Below, in pieces: positions 21,539 to 23,850 of a DNA stretch of 23,850 nucleotides. The DNA lies in assembly GCA_947177465.1 (NCBI GenBank), contig CAMWUP010000005.1:1-23850 (forward strand), in the 5' to 3' direction. The position numbers and the translations under genes were made by a program. Position 1 is the first letter of the stretch. Every line of letters begins with the position of its first letter. The notes below the pieces were generated by a model that was not told where the DNA came from, searched no databases, and saw nothing but the letters and a program-made list of their open reading frames with translations. The DNA comes from an uncultured Lachnospiraceae bacterium. GTDB taxonomy: Bacteria > Bacillota > Clostridia > Lachnospirales > Lachnospiraceae.

Positions 21539-23465
21539 GCAGCTGCTGTCGGTACCAGCTTTCTGCCTGAAGAACGTACCATAGAAGCAGAGTGTTGGAT
21601 CTGTCGCGGTTAAAACGATTCCATATCCGGTTCAGTATCTTTTTGTCAAAATAGCCGTCGTCTGCAAGGCGGCTGTGCATTATCAAATCGCTCGCCCATT
21701 CGTGCAGTTCACCGGTTGACAGCCATGCAGGAAGCGGCACTTCAAAGCCGTGCTTGGGCCGGTCAAGCATTTCTTTTGGCACATATTCGTAGAGCAGTTC
21801 CTTTAATATTTTTTTATCTGTTCCGTCTGAAGATTTGTAAGAAATCGGGAGAGTCCACGAAAACTCTATAATATCCTTGTCCAGCAGCGGAATACGGTTT
21901 TCCAAAGAAACGAACATGCCGGCGCGGTCTACTTTGGGGAGAACCGTATCGGTCAGAAAACCGGTCTGATCCCGATAGAGCATGGCCGACTTTATCTCTT
22001 TGGTATCCAGATATAAGTCGTTTCGGTACTGTGTCATATCAGGTAAAAGTGCATTGTCCTCTGTCAACCATGTGCCACATAGATAATCACGGGGATTGGT
22101 AGTGCGGGGCACCAGACTATGCGCATCCAGATTGTGCTCGTTGCGGAAAAGTTCGTGCAGTCGGTGTGAGTCAGGCACGCGGGCATATTCGCCCATATTG
22201 TAAAATTTGCTGCCATATTTTAAAGGAGAATGCTGCAGCAATAAACCGCAGGCATTTCGAGGCGTAAAGGGGAGCTTTTTATATTTTGTCCAAACCCGCT
22301 CCAAACGGCGGTACAGACCATAACCGCAAAAAAGTTCATCGCCACCGTCGCCGCTTAGTGTGACGGTTACTTTTGTCTTTGCCAGCTTACTGATCAGATA
22401 TGCAGGCAGACAGGCAGGGTCTGCAAGCGGTTCTGAGTAAATGGAAGGGAGAAGGGGAATGACAGACTTCAAATCCTTCTCCGAAATATAAAGCTCTGTG
22501 TGCTCTGTTCCCAAATGCCGTGAAATATCTTTGGCATATTCCGCCTCATTATACTTGGGGTCTTCAAAACCGATGGTAAAGGTTTTGACACGCTCCTTTG
22601 AGAGACTCTGCATAATAGAAACGACAAGGGGGCTGTCAATGCCGCCCGATAAAAACGCGCCGAGGGGGACGTCAGAAATCATCTGCCCCTTTACAGCATC
22701 CGTCAGTAACCGTTTTAATTCTTCGCGTGCCTCCGTTTCACTTCCCTGAAACGGGTGTGAAAGACCATAAAGCGCAGCTTCTCTTGCCGACCAGTAGGTG
22801 GAATAAGAAGGCGCGGTAAATGGAGAACGAATGGAGAGAATCTGTCCCGGCAGCAACTTATAAATATGTCTGTAAATGGTAAGGGGCTGCGGTATGGACT
22901 TGTACCGGATAAATGCTGAGAGCGCTTCTTGGTTGATTTCACCGGTGAAGCCCTCCAAAACCTTCAGACAGGATAAATCGGATGCAAATGCAAACTTACC
23001 GCCGATCATGCCATAGTATAGAGGTTTTTCACCCGCGCGGTCGCGCATCAGGTGTAAAGCTTTCTCTTTTCTGTCATATAAGGCAATGGCAAACATGCCC
23101 TTCATGTCTTTGACTGCATTAAGACCATATGCTTCGAAGGCTTCCAAAATAACTTCCGTATCGGAAGTGCTTTTAAAATGCCGGACAATACCGTCCCGTA
23201 TCAACCGTTCACGTACATCCTTGAAATTGTAGATTTCTCCATTGTAACTGATGATGAAGCGGCCGCTTGCCGATTGCATGGGCTGCGTGCCGTTTTCGGA
23301 CAAATCCAGAATGGAAAGGCGGCGGTGTCCCAAAGTAACGGCGCCTTCAGGGTCGAGCCAATAACCTTCTGCATTGGGACCGCGGTAAATGATCCTGTCG
23401 CACATGTTTTTTATCTGTATTTGATTGTCGGCAGTATGCCCACAGAATCCGGCTATGCCACACAT
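21531..23465 (-). CDS. asnB: AsnB-type glutamine-dependent amidotransferase (asparagine synthetase family)
   Basis: Protein of 644 residues with an N-terminal glutaminase domain (nucleophile Cys2 after Met removal, HRRLSILD at 48-55, NGEIYN at 75-80, SDTE at 101-104) and a C-terminal ATP-dependent synthetase domain (FLSGGIDS at 271-278, LSGDGGDELFCGY at 370-382). The classical member makes asparagine from aspartate, glutamine and ATP. Close relatives in polysaccharide loci, such as WbpS of Pseudomonas O-antigen clusters, are proposed to amidate uronic acids, and the context here makes that equally plausible. The ATG at 23465 is chosen because Cys2 must follow the initiator; the in-frame GTG at 23474 would block it. 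It runs against the main operon and follows a GT4 gene by 43 bases, so the two are probably co-transcribed. Confidence 0.93.
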   Translation of the reverse strand: MCGIAGFCGHTADNQIQIKNMCDRIIYRGPNAEGYWLDPEGAVTLGHRRLSILDLSENGTQPMQSASGRFIISYNGEIYNFKDVRERLIRDGIVRHFKSTSDTEVILEAFEAYGLNAVKDMKGMFAIALYDRKEKALHLMRDRAGEKPLYYGMIGGKFAFASDLSCLKVLEGFTGEINQEALSAFIRYKSIPQPLTIYRHIYKLLPGQILSIRSPFTAPSYSTYWSAREAALYGLSHPFQGSETEAREELKRLLTDAVKGQMISDVPLGAFLSGGIDSPLVVSIMQSLSKERVKTFTIGFEDPKYNEAEYAKDISRHLGTEHTELYISEKDLKSVIPLLPSIYSEPLADPACLPAYLISKLAKTKVTVTLSGDGGDELFCGYGLYRRLERVWTKYKKLPFTPRNACGLLLQHSPLKYGSKFYNMGEYARVPDSHRLHELFRNEHNLDAHSLVPRTTNPRDYLCGTWLTEDNALLPDMTQYRNDLYLDTKEIKSAMLYRDQTGFLTDTVLPKVDRAGMFVSLENRIPLLDKDIIEFSWTLPISYKSSDGTDKKILKELLYEYVPKEMLDRPKHGFEVPLPAWLSTGELHEWASDLIMHSRLADDGYFDKKILNRIWNRFNRDRSNTLLLWYVLQAESWYRQQLHV

Positions 23466-23470
23466 AATAA

Positions 23471-23481
23471 TCACCTTCCTT
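23471..23481 (-). promoter_or_regulatory. RBS of the amidotransferase gene
   Basis: On the minus strand AAGGAAGGTGA lies 5 bases before the ATG at 23465. It overlaps the upstream GTG alternative at 23474, confirming the start that exposes Cys2. Confidence 0.8.
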
Positions 23482-23508
23482 TTTACAGTCTTTGCGAAAA
23501 ACGTAATT

Positions 23509-23850
23509 TTAAGCGTTCTTTTGGGGAATGAACCGGCTTATTTCTTTCTGGTAGTTCGTAAAGGCGTATTTTTCAACAACCAAGTGATAGCTGTGAGCTC
23601 CCATTTGCGGAATGTTATTTTTGTCTGTAATTATACTGACAATTTTTTCTTTGAGATCTGCTGCATCATTGTCTGTGAATAAATACCCGTTTCTGCCTTC
23701 CTCCACGTAGCAGGAGGTTCCGTTTGTATTGCTCACAATGACGGGAAGCGAATAAGACATTGCCTCCAACTGCGAGACAGAGGCAAATTCACCGGTGCTT
23801 GGCAATACAAACAAGTCGGCGGCACGGTAGAATTCTGCCATGCTTTCAGG
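23509..23850 (-). CDS. Glycosyltransferase family 4, C-terminal part (gene continues beyond window)
   Basis: About 113 residues of the C-terminal GT-B domain are visible; the frame is open to the right edge, so the N-terminal two-thirds is missing from the window and the internal Met near 23841 is not the real start. Seen: FYRAADLFVLPSTGEFASVS, with the donor-binding E-x7-E spacing in GEFASVSQLEAMSY, then LPVIVSNTNG and GYLFTDNDAADL. It is a soluble nucleotide-sugar-dependent retaining transferase. It lies upstream of the amidotransferase in the leftward unit, which suggests the polysaccharide locus continues to the right or that a second glycan locus begins there. Truncation is by the window edge, not by mutation. 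Confidence 0.9.
   Translation of the reverse strand, partial: PESMAEFYRAADLFVLPSTGEFASVSQLEAMSYSLPVIVSNTNGTSCYVEEGRNGYLFTDNDAADLKEKIVSIITDKNNIPQMGAHSYHLVVEKYAFTNYQKEISRFIPQKNA

Noticed and set aside
1..23850. Search for insertion sequences, transposase remnants, CRISPR repeats, tRNA genes, attachment sites and riboswitches
   Set aside because: No transposase-like protein, regularly spaced repeats, cloverleaf-like sequence or long untranslated leader was seen; the longest untranslated gap is under 60 bases.

Overview
The window is one dense surface-polysaccharide (capsule or exopolysaccharide) biosynthesis locus, most likely from a low-to-mid G+C Gram-positive anaerobe of the Clostridia, Lachnospiraceae-like. 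That placement is inference. It rests on strong purine-rich AGGAGG-type ribosome binding sites at nearly every gene, frequent GTG and TTG starts, tightly packed co-directional genes and the protein families present. There is no rRNA, tRNA, CRISPR array, insertion sequence or phage gene, and no gap between genes exceeds about 60 bases.

Eighteen genes run left to right (44-21483) and look like a single operon that begins before the window. In order they are: NodB-like deacetylase; GT4; GT2; GT11 (fucosyltransferase-like); ABC exporter of the lipid-linked-oligosaccharide flippase type; a second, motif-divergent GT11-like protein; a large PTPS-related/GT-C-like membrane protein; a DUF5672 protein; GT17; GT2; a membrane-anchored alkaline-phosphatase-superfamily (sulfatase-like) protein; a Wzy-like polymerase; the initiating undecaprenyl-phosphate sugar phosphotransferase; two GT4 enzymes; a radical SAM protein; and two tandem membrane O-acyltransferases. 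Neighbours are 1-57 bases apart or overlap by 4-23 bases.

Two genes face the operon from the right: an asparagine-synthetase-type amidotransferase (21531-23465) and, upstream of it, the 3' part of another GT4 gene that runs off the window edge. The convergent ends share a hairpin at 21502-21538 that extends into the 3' end of the amidotransferase gene.

A working model: the sugar phosphotransferase loads the first sugar-phosphate on undecaprenyl phosphate, the cytoplasmic transferases (GT2, GT4, GT11, GT17, perhaps DUF5672) extend the repeat unit, the ABC protein flips it, and the Wzy-like protein polymerises it outside. The acyltransferases, deacetylase, sulfatase-like protein and possibly the amidotransferase and radical SAM enzyme decorate it. 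No nucleotide-sugar synthesis gene, Wzx, Wzz or tyrosine kinase/phosphatase regulator lies within the window. The most interesting points are the radical SAM enzyme wired by overlap into the glycan operon, the GT11-like protein that has lost the HxRRxD motif, the ABC flippase paired with a Wzy polymerase, and the GT17/DUF5672 pair.
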